Positions 8,426 through 17,173 of a stretch of DNA of 64,000 bases are shown here, one piece after another. The stretch lies in contig JAFUDT010000009.1 in NCBI GenBank assembly GCA_017464285.1, positions 62,001 through 126,000 of the forward strand. The letters are read 5' to 3'. Both the position numbers and the translations under genes were made by a program. The DNA comes from Bacteroidales bacterium (GTDB taxonomy: Bacteria > Bacteroidota > Bacteroidia > Bacteroidales > UBA1402). The notes under the pieces were generated by a model. That model was not told the DNA's origin. It saw only the letters and a list, made by a program, of their open reading frames with translations, and searched no databases. Within the stretch, counting starts at the first letter, position 1, and each line of letters opens with the position of its first letter.

Positions 8426-9129
8426 AAGCTCAATACAAGCAGCCGGGAGGTGATTTTCTGAAAGGCATTGGTGTAGTGGAGGAATGCCGCATCGCTTTCT
8501 TCGTTACGGTTGTGTTCAAATATATCGTCCAGCCCCAGACAAATCTTTAGCTCCGGTACAAAACGGAAGTAGGGAGTGTAGATGTCGCAGCCGACTCCCA
8601 GCTCCCAATAGGTATTCAGTTCCTTGAGCTGGATTTCTTTTTTTTTGCGCCTTCCGGCATCGATTCCCAAGCTCAGTCCGCATAGCAGATAGGGCCGGTA
8701 GTTGTCGGTACGGGCTCCCCGATAACGCAGGTTAAGCGGTAACATGATGTAGTTGGATCGGATGTTGGCCATGACAATTACGCAGTCTGGCTGGTCTGAT
8801 ACCAGTGCCATGGTTTTGGACCCAAAGTGTATGCTTGGACTCAGTCTCACACTCAGGTTGTCACGTAGGCGATAGTCTCCCAGCACACCCACGCTGAAGC
8901 CTGGTGAATAGGAGGGAACACTGCCATACCAAGTTGCCCCGTTTTCATCGACCAATCCTGAGTGCTCTATCTGGAAATCCTGCGAGTGCAGCCCGATGAA
9001 GAAGCCGAAATGATAAGGGCGCAGGTCTTCGTATTGCAAATATTGCGGCTTGCGGTGCTGGGCCGAGGCGGGCAGCAGGACAAAAAGCAGCAGGACAACT
9101 GTCGGATATGTGATGGATAGCTGTTTCAT
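8413..9129 (-). CDS. PorT-family outer-membrane beta-barrel protein
   Basis: A 238-residue protein with a signal peptide (cleavage expected after ASA) and the PorT-type opening block YEDLRPYHFGFFIGLHSQDF, which in Porphyromonas and relatives marks the eight-stranded PorT barrel of the type IX secretion system. Strands alternate through the body and the chain ends in a typical barrel terminus (LVLSFQFE). Homologues persist in species that lack a complete type IX system, so secretion function cannot be concluded here: no other por or spr gene is in the window. It converges on rsmE with a 13-bp overlap. Confidence 0.8.
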   Translation of the reverse strand: MKQLSITYPTVVLLLFVLLPASAQHRKPQYLQYEDLRPYHFGFFIGLHSQDFQIEHSGLVDENGATWYGSVPSYSPGFSVGVLGDYRLRDNLSVRLSPSIHFGSKTMALVSDQPDCVIVMANIRSNYIMLPLNLRYRGARTDNYRPYLLCGLSLGIDAGRRKKKEIQLKELNTYWELGVGCDIYTPYFRFVPELKICLGLDDIFEHNRNEESDAAFLHYTNAFQKITSRLLVLSFQFE

Positions 9130-9205
9130 GCACGAGTCAGTCTCAGGATAAACGTTTTTTTTCGAGAATTATTGCCGCAGGTATGCTGGTCTGCGAAAAA
9201 ACTGC

Positions 9206-9213
9206 TATTTTTG
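9206..9213 (+). promoter_or_regulatory. -7 element of ferredoxin gene
   Basis: TATTTTTG matches the TAnnTTTG element, 49 bases before the ferredoxin ATG. No good TTTG lies at the expected -33 distance, so the upstream element is weak or absent. Confidence 0.5.
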
Positions 9214-9262
9214 CCGTGAATTAATAACCTCGGAGGACATCCTCCATAAATTTTTGACAACT

Positions 9263-9430
9263 ATGGCTTACGTTATTAGCGATGATTGCGTTGCATGCGG
9301 AACTTGTATTGACGAATGCCCCGTTGGCGCTATTTCCGAAGGTGACATCTACAAGATCGATCCGGGAATGTGCACTGAGTGCGGCACTTGCGCCGATGCT
9401 TGCCCGTCTGAAGCAATTCACCTTGGATAA
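9263..9430 (+). CDS. 2[4Fe-4S] ferredoxin, 55 aa
   Basis: A complete 55-residue protein beginning MAYVISDDCVACGTCIDECP. It contains two CxxCxxCxxxCP motifs (CVACGTCIDECP and CTECGTCADACP), the pseudo-twofold arrangement of clostridial-type ferredoxins that carry two low-potential 4Fe-4S clusters. It shuttles electrons between enzymes such as pyruvate:ferredoxin oxidoreductase and hydrogenase or Rnf in anaerobes; the partner is not shown by context. It is a single-gene transcript: own -7 box at 9206-9213 and a strong terminator at 9458-9499. Its presence fits an anaerobic host. Confidence 0.95.
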   Translation: MAYVISDDCVACGTCIDECPVGAISEGDIYKIDPGMCTECGTCADACPSEAIHLG

Positions 9431-9457
9431 ATAGGTTATTTATCTGAAGAAACAAGC

Positions 9458-9499
9458 AGCGATCTTGCTCCTTCGCGGTGGCAAGGTCGCCTTTTTTTT
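9458..9499 (+). terminator. Terminator of ferredoxin gene
   Basis: GCGATCTTGC (9459-9468) pairs with GCAAGGTCGC (9481-9490), one G-T pair, followed by eight T. Confidence 0.8.
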
Positions 9500-9535
9500 A
9501 TATCTTTACGTCGTCATCAATAATCCATACATATC

Positions 9536-10936
9536 ATGTTCGCCTCTACCATTTATCAGCAAAGACGCCGTACGCTGGCCAGCCGTCTCGGCAGCGGTAT
9601 TGTTCTGTTCCCCGGAAATGAAGACAGTCCGATGAACTATCCTGACAATTGTTATCATTTTCGTCAGGACAGCAGTTTCCTTTATTATTTCGGGATAGAT
9701 TTCCCAGGTATTACTGCTTTGATAGATATCGATGAAAACAGGGAGATTCTCTTCGGCGACAATTATACCATTGACGATATTGTCTGGATGGGACCGCAGC
9801 CTACCATGGAAGAAAGAGCGGCCCGGGTAGGGGTTGAAGATGTCCGCCCTGCCGGAAGGATTGCCTCTTATCTTGCCCAGGCACTCCAGCACCACCGGCA
9901 GATCCATTTTGTACTTCCTTATCAGGCAAGTGTCAGACTTAAACTGGCCGGATGGTTAGACTGTCATCCCTCTGATTTGGAGAATCGGGTGTCCATGCCG
10001 CTGACCATGGCGATTATCGCTCAGAGAGAAATCAAGTCGGCCGAAGAAATCGCTGAAATCGAAAAGGGGGTGGATATTTCGGTCGATATGCACATAGCGG
10101 CCATGCAGACCGCCCGCCCGGGTATTTGTGAAGCAGAAGTCGCAGCCAGTGTTTACCAAATCGCTTTGGCGGCCGGTGGCGATATCTCCTTCCCGATTAT
10201 CGCCACGAAAAACGGGCAGACATTGCACAACCATTATCATGGCCACCTGTTGAAAGATGGAGACCTGTTCCTGCTGGATGCCGGCGCTGAGACGCCGACA
10301 CACTATTGCGGCGACCTGTCAAGCACCTTTCCGGTCGGCCCGCGTTTTTCCGACCGGCAGAAAATGATGTACGAAATCTCTCTACAATCACACTATACAG
10401 CCATCGAACATCTGGCAGAGGGAGTCACTTACCGGGATGTCCATTTTGCAGTCTGCCGTAAGATCGCCGACAACATGAAAGCCCTGGGCCTGCTCAAGGG
10501 TAACACTGACGACATTGTGGCAGCCGGGGCACATGCCTTGTTCCTTCCGCACGGACTGGGACATCAGATGGGTTTGGACGTGCACGATATGGAAAATCTC
10601 GGGGAAGTCTATGTCGGCTACGAGCAGGGAGAGAACAAAAGTACACAGTTCGGTCTCAAGTCGCTGCGTTTTGCCAAAAAACTGCGTCAGGGACATGTGT
10701 TTACCGTCGAGCCGGGGTTGTATTTCATCCCTGAACTGATGGATCTGTGGAAACAGCGGCATATCAACGATGATTTCATCAATTGGAAGGAAGTGGAGAA
10801 ATGGCGTGACTTCGGAGGTATCCGTAATGAGGAAAACTACACCATTTCATCGGAAGGTCCCCGCAGACTGGGTCATAAAATCAAGCCCAAAACAGTCGAA
10901 GAAGTGGAGGCTGTCACTGCGCAATGCCGCGGATGA
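9536..10936 (+). CDS. Xaa-Pro aminopeptidase (M24B)
   Basis: A 466-residue creatinase-fold metallopeptidase that removes an N-terminal residue ahead of proline. The first 170 residues form the aminopeptidase P N-terminal domain (FPGNEDSPMNYPDN...SFLYYFGID). The pita-bread catalytic domain shows all five metal ligands: Asp in LLDAGAE, Asp in CGDLSS, His in HGLGHQMG, Glu in EPGLYF and Glu in RNEENY. No signal peptide, so cytoplasmic peptide turnover is expected. The 3' end overlaps the convergent Ca/Na antiporter by 23 bp. Transcription probably starts from a TATCTTTA element just upstream of the gene. Confidence 0.94.
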   Translation: MFASTIYQQRRRTLASRLGSGIVLFPGNEDSPMNYPDNCYHFRQDSSFLYYFGIDFPGITALIDIDENREILFGDNYTIDDIVWMGPQPTMEERAARVGVEDVRPAGRIASYLAQALQHHRQIHFVLPYQASVRLKLAGWLDCHPSDLENRVSMPLTMAIIAQREIKSAEEIAEIEKGVDISVDMHIAAMQTARPGICEAEVAASVYQIALAAGGDISFPIIATKNGQTLHNHYHGHLLKDGDLFLLDAGAETPTHYCGDLSSTFPVGPRFSDRQKMMYEISLQSHYTAIEHLAEGVTYRDVHFAVCRKIADNMKALGLLKGNTDDIVAAGAHALFLPHGLGHQMGLDVHDMENLGEVYVGYEQGENKSTQFGLKSLRFAKKLRQGHVFTVEPGLYFIPELMDLWKQRHINDDFINWKEVEKWRDFGGIRNEENYTISSEGPRRLGHKIKPKTVEEVEAVTAQCRG

Positions 10937-11873
10937 GCAGCCATAGGTAAATACCGTAGAGCGACAGCAGGAGTACTCCTTGCCAGCGCTCCACCCGATG
11001 TTTCCGTCCCTGTACGCAAAGAAAGACCAGAAAACTGCCCAGAAAAGCCATCACTGAGTCGGTCAAAAGGTTGGGATAGGCGTCCAGCGGCCGGATGACT
11101 GAGCTGACTCCCAAAACAAAGAAAACATTGAAAATGTTCGACCCGACCACATTGCCGATGGCCAGATCGACGTTTTTTCTAAAGGCGGCCATGACAGAAG
11201 TGGCCAGCTCGGGCAGCGAGGTGCCGAGTGCTACCACTGTCACACCGATGACAGCATCACTCACCCCCCAGGCCCGGGCTATCTTAACGGCGTTTTTGAC
11301 AATCAGTTCCCCTCCGGCCACCAATCCGGCCAGACCTACGATGACCAGCAACAGGGCCAGCCAGATATTTTTCTCTGTCTTGTCAGGGCCGTTCTCCTCT
11401 TGGTTCCCTGTTTTGATACCTGTCCGAATTGTCTGGAACATAAACAACAGAAACACGGCCAGTAGCAGTAGACCGTCTGGACGTCGGAGGCCGGTCGGAG
11501 TGTTGCCCGTAAAGAAGTCTGTGCCGAGAAGCAGGACGAAAACTCCGGCCAACACACTGAGCGGCAGTTCAAAACGCCTTAATGACTGCTGGGAGGTCAG
11601 CGGACAGACAAGGGCCGAGAGACCCAGAATGATGAAGATGTTAATGGAATTGCTACCCAGGATATTGGTCAGGGCAATTTCATTATTGCCTTCAACGGCC
11701 GCCACCAGATTGACCACCAGTTCCGGCATGGAAGTCCCGAAAGCGACAACGGTCAGTCCGATCATCAAATCGGAAACTTTCAGCCTGCGGGCGATGGTCG
11801 AGGCCCCGTCCACCAGCCAGTCGGCTCCCAGGGTTAGAACGACAAATCCTACGATAATCAACAGATAACTCAT
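10914..11873 (-). CDS. Calcium/sodium antiporter (CaCA family)
   Basis: A 319-residue inner-membrane protein with about ten hydrophobic segments. The two inverted alpha repeats that form the ion site are plain: GTSMPELVVNLVAA in the first half and GTSLPELATSVMAA in the second, each followed by GSNxxN (GSNSIN, GSNIFN). It is the YrbG-like bacterial type that exchanges Ca2+ for Na+ or H+. It is the last gene of the minus-strand operon that begins at 17918, 27 bp after the outer-membrane gene. Confidence 0.92.
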   Translation of the reverse strand: MSYLLIIVGFVVLTLGADWLVDGASTIARRLKVSDLMIGLTVVAFGTSMPELVVNLVAAVEGNNEIALTNILGSNSINIFIILGLSALVCPLTSQQSLRRFELPLSVLAGVFVLLLGTDFFTGNTPTGLRRPDGLLLLAVFLLFMFQTIRTGIKTGNQEENGPDKTEKNIWLALLLVIVGLAGLVAGGELIVKNAVKIARAWGVSDAVIGVTVVALGTSLPELATSVMAAFRKNVDLAIGNVVGSNIFNVFFVLGVSSVIRPLDAYPNLLTDSVMAFLGSFLVFLCVQGRKHRVERWQGVLLLSLYGIYLWLLIRGIAQ

Positions 11874-11900
11874 TTCGATACGATACAGTGCCTTGCTGTC

Positions 11901-12953
11901 TTATTTGTCAAACAGATTGTTGAGTTTTCTCGACCCCTTGAATCCGTCAGTATTGATTCTCACAATCAGTTGTTGCTGATGATCCATACCGGAGGTCTTG
12001 GTATAGTGAAAGTTCCAGGAGAACAAACAGTTGACAATGTTGTTACGGATCAGATAGACAAAAACGTCCGTCCGGTTATACAGGGATGACTGATAAAAGG
12101 GATCGCCTTGATTGAGCAAGTTGCCTTTCAGGGCATAGAGCGGAAAAAGATTGTCGCCGGCATAAAATGTGTTGTTCATCCCCAGACATTTCCACCGGGC
12201 ACACAAAGAGACATGAAAGCCCTGTGGGAAAGCCGGACGCTCATCATAGCGACGGTTTTTCTCATATTCGATGATATATCCGGCCTGCAGGCTGCAGGAA
12301 TCCAGCAGCGGCAGCCTTATGCCGGCATAAGGGAACAGGACAAGGTCGTCGCTGACACCTTCTTTTATGGTTTTTTTGCTGGCCAGATGGTTGAGTTGCA
12401 TGGTGCTGCCGACAAAAAAGCATCCATGATAGTAACGGCCGGTCAGCAGCAGGCGGAATGCTTCGTGCCGCTGCTCTGTCTGTCGTCCGCGCCAATCGCA
12501 CAGGAAATCGGCGAAACCATGCTCTCCGCGATACTGGAATAATCCGCCCTGGATATTCGGGTACACATATGTCAGGGAGTCGTACATCAGCACGGCAGGC
12601 AGGTCTGCCTGCAGACAGCTGAACGGAACAGCCCCAAGACTCATGCGCAGACCTTTGTCTGAGCGAGTGTATTGGTAATAGGCTGTCGGAAGCAGAGAAC
12701 TTTCCTCGAGAGGTGCTCCCATCGGCTGGAGAAAGTGAAGGCCTACCATCAGCCGATGGCTTTCCGCTTGGTCTTCCTGCCAGTTCAATCCGATTTCAGG
12801 AGAAATACGTACCCCCGTCAATGTCTGGGACTGCTGTATGTCGGCGTTGTATTCGCGGTTGTCAAAATACGACAGAAACTCCGCTTTATAAACGATTTCC
12901 TGGGCTGCCAGCAGTGAGGGGCAAATCAGCAAAAGGAAGAAAAAACGCTTCAT
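11901..12953 (-). CDS. Exported beta-barrel-like protein of unknown function
   Basis: A 350-residue protein with a signal peptide (MKRFFFLLLICPSLLAAQ). Amphipathic strands rich in Tyr, Phe and Arg fill the rest (LSYFDNREYNAD, GLRMSLGAVPFS, AGYIIEYEKNRRYDERPAF), suggesting an outer-membrane barrel of about 14-16 strands. No named domain is recognised. The start codon lies one base after the priA stop, so translation is probably coupled to priA. The barrel call comes only from strand pattern and signal peptide. Confidence 0.65.
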   Translation of the reverse strand: MKRFFFLLLICPSLLAAQEIVYKAEFLSYFDNREYNADIQQSQTLTGVRISPEIGLNWQEDQAESHRLMVGLHFLQPMGAPLEESSLLPTAYYQYTRSDKGLRMSLGAVPFSCLQADLPAVLMYDSLTYVYPNIQGGLFQYRGEHGFADFLCDWRGRQTEQRHEAFRLLLTGRYYHGCFFVGSTMQLNHLASKKTIKEGVSDDLVLFPYAGIRLPLLDSCSLQAGYIIEYEKNRRYDERPAFPQGFHVSLCARWKCLGMNNTFYAGDNLFPLYALKGNLLNQGDPFYQSSLYNRTDVFVYLIRNNIVNCLFSWNFHYTKTSGMDHQQQLIVRINTDGFKGSRKLNNLFDK

Positions 12954-12954
12954 G

Positions 12955-15204
12955 CTATACAGGATCTACATCGAGAAAAATCAGAACTGAACGATAATCA
13001 GGACTTTTAAGTAATGTCTCACGGGCACTGCAAAGGTACTCCTTAATCTTGGATAGCGAAAGAGGAGGAACGATTTTTAGGCTGAGTTTCTGCAGACACA
13101 TTCCTTTGACCCGGGAAATGGCCGGTGAAAAGGGCCCGAATACCATTTCCGGCAGATGAGGAGCAACCCAGGAGGCATAACACTGTGCGGCATTTTTGAC
13201 CACCAAGGCATCCCGGTGTTTGAACCAGACATCTATCAGGTGGCTGTAGGGCGGATACGAAAAGAGATGGCGTTGTTGCATCTCCTCGACATACAGCTGC
13301 CGGTAGTTGTGATTGACGACAGCTCTGATAAGAGGATGGTTCGCCTCTCGTGTCTGCAGGATGACGGTTCCCCTACGGTCTTTGCGCCCTGCGCGCCCAC
13401 TGACCTGCGTCATCAGCTGGAAAGCTCTCTCATGAGCTCGGAAGTCGGGGAAATTCATCATCGAATCGGCATCGAGAATGCCCACCACCCGGACACGGTC
13501 AAAATCCAGCCCCTTGGTCAGCATCTGTGTACCGATCAGAATGTCTGTACGGTGTTCTTCAAAATCGGTGATAGCCTGCTCATAGTCTTCTCTGCTTTTC
13601 ATTGAGTCGGTATCCATGCGTCCGAGTTTGACGGAGGGGAAGAGTTCATGCAGCTCTTCTTCGATTTTCTCAGTGCCGATGCCCCGATCGGATAATTCCC
13701 GGCTTCCGCAGGAAGGACAGGTCGTAGGCACGGCTTGCGACCAGCCGCAATAATGACATTGCAGACGGCCGGTCTTCTTATGGTAGTGAAGGCTGACATC
13801 GCAATGAGGGCAGCGTGGAGAACTGCCGCAGTTGCGACAGGACAGCAGGGGAGCGTAACCTCTGCGATTCAGGAAGAGCATCACCTGATCTCCGGCCGAG
13901 AGAGCCTCTGTCATTTTATCGATCAAAACAGGAGAAAAGGATCCTTGCATGATCTTTCGGCGTCGTAATTCCCTGATGTCCTCGACCAGTATTTCAGGGA
14001 GGGGCAGGTTCTGATAGCGGATGGGCAGTTCGACCAGTCCGTATTTTCCTTCCACAGCCCGGTTGTAACTCTCAATCGATGGAGTGGCCGAACCGAGCAA
14101 GGTTTTGGCGCCGTGCAGCCTGGCCAGCATCAGGGCGGCATTGCGGGCATGATAGCGTGGGGCAGGCTCCTGTTGCTTGTAGGAAAGCTCATGTTCTTCA
14201 TCGACGATGACCAGACCCAACTGACGAAAGGGCAGAAATACCGAGGATCTGACTCCGACGACAAGTCGGTAGCCGTCTTTTTCGAGCAGGCGGTTCCATA
14301 TTTCAGCTCTCTGGCTTTCAGAAAACTTGGAGTGATACACCACCATATCGTCTGCAAATACTTTTTTCAAGCGGCTGGTAATCTGTGTGGTCAGCGCAAT
14401 TTCCGGCAACAGAAGCAGCACTTGCTGTCCACGAGTCAGGCAGTCCTTGATCAGATGGAGATAAATCTCTGTCTTACCACTTGAAGTGACACCGTGCAAT
14501 AGACATACCTGCTTTGACTGCCAGCAACAGACTATTGTGTCCATTGCCTGCTGCTGTGCCTGACTTAGCTCCTGAATCTGACAAGGTTCTGACTTGCCTT
14601 CTTTGTCAAGCCGGCTGACTTCCTGCTCAAAAATTTCCAACAGTCCACGATCGGTAAGACCGTCGAGTACAGTGCGCGAACAGCCGGCTGCAGCCATGAA
14701 ATCAGGCAAGGTCCAGGCTCCATGTCCGAGAACTGTCTGGGTGATCATGTAATCCAGGGCCTTCTGTTGTCTGCCGGCCCGGGAAAGACTCTGGCGAACC
14801 GGGTCAGGGCAAGTGTCAACTCCGGCCAGGGATCTTCCTAATCGGACATAGCGACAACGTTTTGGACGGTAGTTTTCCGTTCGTTTCAGTCCTGCGGGCA
14901 ACCCTGCTTTCATCACTTCTCCCAGGGTACAGCCATAGTAGTCGGCCATCCATTGCCAGAAATCCAGTTGTGTTTTCAGCAGTAAGGGCCGAACATCGAC
15001 CAATTCATCGACAGGTTTGCATTGATAGTCCCGGGGAGCCTCCTCATGTAGGCGGGAGACAATACCCGTATAGTGGCGATGTGGTCCCAGAGGGACCCGG
15101 ACACGACAGCCGACTTTTATGTGTTCTGCCATTGTCTGGGGGACAAGATAGGTTAGCGACGAGCCGAAGGCCAGGGGCAGGATGATGTCGGCATAACGGT
15201 TCAT
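12955..15204 (-). CDS. priA: Primosomal replication restart helicase
   Basis: A 749-residue SF2 helicase that rebuilds the replisome at collapsed forks. Walker A is in LLHGVTSSGKTEIY, the DEEH box in VIVDEEHELSYKQQE. The zinc-binding insert shows its cysteines in CRNCGSSPRCPHC and CHYCGW/CPSCGS. The N-terminal 3'-DNA-binding domain starts MNRYADIILPLAFG. This start (15204) is preferred over an ATG 21 bases upstream because it forms an ATGA 4-bp overlap with the stop of the preceding EEP gene, a pattern repeated through the operon. Confidence 0.95.
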   Translation of the reverse strand: MNRYADIILPLAFGSSLTYLVPQTMAEHIKVGCRVRVPLGPHRHYTGIVSRLHEEAPRDYQCKPVDELVDVRPLLLKTQLDFWQWMADYYGCTLGEVMKAGLPAGLKRTENYRPKRCRYVRLGRSLAGVDTCPDPVRQSLSRAGRQQKALDYMITQTVLGHGAWTLPDFMAAAGCSRTVLDGLTDRGLLEIFEQEVSRLDKEGKSEPCQIQELSQAQQQAMDTIVCCWQSKQVCLLHGVTSSGKTEIYLHLIKDCLTRGQQVLLLLPEIALTTQITSRLKKVFADDMVVYHSKFSESQRAEIWNRLLEKDGYRLVVGVRSSVFLPFRQLGLVIVDEEHELSYKQQEPAPRYHARNAALMLARLHGAKTLLGSATPSIESYNRAVEGKYGLVELPIRYQNLPLPEILVEDIRELRRRKIMQGSFSPVLIDKMTEALSAGDQVMLFLNRRGYAPLLSCRNCGSSPRCPHCDVSLHYHKKTGRLQCHYCGWSQAVPTTCPSCGSRELSDRGIGTEKIEEELHELFPSVKLGRMDTDSMKSREDYEQAITDFEEHRTDILIGTQMLTKGLDFDRVRVVGILDADSMMNFPDFRAHERAFQLMTQVSGRAGRKDRRGTVILQTREANHPLIRAVVNHNYRQLYVEEMQQRHLFSYPPYSHLIDVWFKHRDALVVKNAAQCYASWVAPHLPEMVFGPFSPAISRVKGMCLQKLSLKIVPPLSLSKIKEYLCSARETLLKSPDYRSVLIFLDVDPV

Positions 15205-16346
15205 GGCAGCAGGAAATACGTCCACAAGGGATAGTGATCAGAGTAATCGACCCGGTCAATGTGCGTGCCGAAAGACCTCAGAGAGGGGGAATGCATGATG
15301 TAGTCGATCCTGAATCGGTAGAATTTCTCATGGAAAGTGACTCCAAGTCCGCTGGCATGCTGTTTCCAGGCGTCTGTCAGGCCTCTCCCCATTCGTCGGT
15401 AGGTATATGAATTGGGTATGTCATTGAAGTCTCCGCACACGATGACGGGATAGGGGGATTCCTGGACGGCCCGGGACACGGCTTCTGCCTGACGGGCACG
15501 TATGACGGCCGCCGGGGTGAGTTTGCGTCCCAACTCGCGGGCGACATGGCTGACACTCTCTTTGTCCGGACTGTCGATAATCTCCTTGTAAAGATTTTTG
15601 TCCTGTTGAGTCAGTCTGTTGGATTCCAGATGATTGTTGATTAATCGAATCATTTTGTCTTCGATTTTGACATCGCAGAAAAAGGAGGCATTGGAACGGC
15701 TTTCGTAAAGGATGCGTTCAACCCTGACGATAGGATACTTGGAAAAAACCCAGAGGTTCATCTGTTTCTCGCCAGGCAGTTCTGCCTGATAGGGATAAGA
15801 AGAGAGAGCCTTGAGTACAGCTTCGCGGGTAAGGTATCTGTCAGACTTCATATAGCCTGCCTCCTGCAGACAGACAATGTCTGCTCCGACATGCCTGATA
15901 TACTCTATGACTTTGTTGCTGTTTCGAGAAGAATGGGGTTGATAGCCGGAGAACTGCATAGTATTGTAGGTAAGCAGTTTTATACCTTTGTTCAGCAATA
16001 CTTCCGTGTCGCTGTTTTCCTTGGACCAGGGGGCCTGCAGCGGCAGCCAGGATCGAAACTCCGGCCACGTCAGGATGAAAAAACACAGAGACAGGAGCAG
16101 CCAGAGGTTTCTGCGGAATATCCAGTAAACGAAAAAGCAGAGATTGACAAGAACCAGAACAAGGAACAGATAGTTGGGATAGGAGGAAAGTATCCACAGT
16201 TCAGGACTCATGCACGAGAGTTTGGCTGACAGCAGAAGCAGCAGAACTGTCAACAGGTTCAGGAAGACCATAATGAACTTCCTGAGTTCCCTGAAAAAGC
16301 CCCGATCTCCTCTATGCGGCCGTCTGTCGTTGTTTTTTCTGCTCAT
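15201..16346 (-). CDS. Membrane-anchored endonuclease/exonuclease/phosphatase family protein
   Basis: A 381-residue protein. Three hydrophobic segments fill about residues 25-105, followed by an EEP (DNase I-like) domain. Catalytic blocks are visible: NTMQFSG, the metal-binding glutamate in CLQEAG, NNHLESN, the aspartate/asparagine in CGDFNDIPNSYTYR, and the terminal histidine in SDHYPLW. Such domains hydrolyse phosphodiesters or phosphomonoesters of nucleic acids, phospholipids or sugars; the substrate is not clear. The domain probably faces outward or sits at the membrane. ATGA overlaps join it to the rhomboid gene upstream and priA downstream. Confidence 0.87.
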   Translation of the reverse strand: MSRKNNDRRPHRGDRGFFRELRKFIMVFLNLLTVLLLLLSAKLSCMSPELWILSSYPNYLFLVLVLVNLCFFVYWIFRRNLWLLLSLCFFILTWPEFRSWLPLQAPWSKENSDTEVLLNKGIKLLTYNTMQFSGYQPHSSRNSNKVIEYIRHVGADIVCLQEAGYMKSDRYLTREAVLKALSSYPYQAELPGEKQMNLWVFSKYPIVRVERILYESRSNASFFCDVKIEDKMIRLINNHLESNRLTQQDKNLYKEIIDSPDKESVSHVARELGRKLTPAAVIRARQAEAVSRAVQESPYPVIVCGDFNDIPNSYTYRRMGRGLTDAWKQHASGLGVTFHEKFYRFRIDYIMHSPSLRSFGTHIDRVDYSDHYPLWTYFLLP

Positions 16347-17173
16347 TTCCCCGAGTCAAATAAAACTTTCTTTTCTTCGGCGGTCAGGCTGTCATAGCCG
16401 GAGACCTTGATTTTATCCAGAATGGCATCCAGTCGCTCTTCCTGCTCACGGCGGCTGTCACGGAAGGCCTGGTCTATATCAACGGTCCTCTCGGAAGTCG
16501 AGCGGTGATATTTCTGCTTTTTTCGTGGGGACCTTCTCAGCCACAGTCCGGCCAGTATACCGAATACCGCCCCTCCTAGATGCGCCAGGCTGCCGCCTCC
16601 GTTGCTGCCTGTCAGGCTGAGTATGTCAACGACAATCATGATGACTGCCAGCCATTTCATTTTCAAACGGCCCAGAAAGACCAGACTAAGTTCCTCTTCG
16701 GGCCGATGAAGGGCGGCTGCCAGCGTGACAGACAGGATGGCAGCCGAGGCACCCGACAGCAGAGCCGAAGAGGCGTAAGGGCGGAAGTAGGGAATCAGGA
16801 GATAACCTGCCAGGTAGAACAGGCCCCCTAGCACCCCTCCGCCGAGATAGACGGTCAGGAGATGGCGTTCGTTTGATTTCTGCAGAAAAATCTGTCCGAA
16901 AATATATAGCCAGAGCATGTTGAAAAACAAATGCATCAGGCTGCTGTGCATAAACATATAGGAGAAGAGACTCCAGGGACGGGATAGGAAGGCTGCTCCC
17001 TCGGCCGGCATTTCCAGCCAGAGCAGCCAAAGCCCGGCATTTACTCCGAGCAGCCGGCAAAAAGTCACCCACAGGGCCTGAAACAAAAATACTGCCGCAT
17101 TGATGTATATCAGTCTGACGACAATTGTTCCCCGCTGATAGCGCCATTTCAGATTATCCCAAAAAGATGTCAT
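16343..17173 (-). CDS. Rhomboid-family intramembrane serine protease (second copy)
   Basis: A 276-residue membrane protein. The start at 17173 (MTSFWDNLKWRYQRG) is chosen over a frame opening 120 bases upstream, which lies wholly within the preceding rhomboid gene. Six hydrophobic segments carry the rhomboid core: the HxxxN region (HSSLMHLFFNMLWLYIFG), the catalytic serine in SGASAA and the catalytic histidine in AHLGGAVFG. The C-terminal 70 residues are cytoplasmic, charged and include RDSRREQEERLD. It overlaps the upstream rhomboid by 20 bp and the EEP gene by 4 bp. Confidence 0.9.
   Translation of the reverse strand: MTSFWDNLKWRYQRGTIVVRLIYINAAVFLFQALWVTFCRLLGVNAGLWLLWLEMPAEGAAFLSRPWSLFSYMFMHSSLMHLFFNMLWLYIFGQIFLQKSNERHLLTVYLGGGVLGGLFYLAGYLLIPYFRPYASSALLSGASAAILSVTLAAALHRPEEELSLVFLGRLKMKWLAVIMIVVDILSLTGSNGGGSLAHLGGAVFGILAGLWLRRSPRKKQKYHRSTSERTVDIDQAFRDSRREQEERLDAILDKIKVSGYDSLTAEEKKVLFDSGK

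Noticed and set aside
8413..9129. Evidence for a type IX secretion system
   Set aside because: Only a PorT-like protein is present; no other component is in the window and PorT relatives occur without the system.
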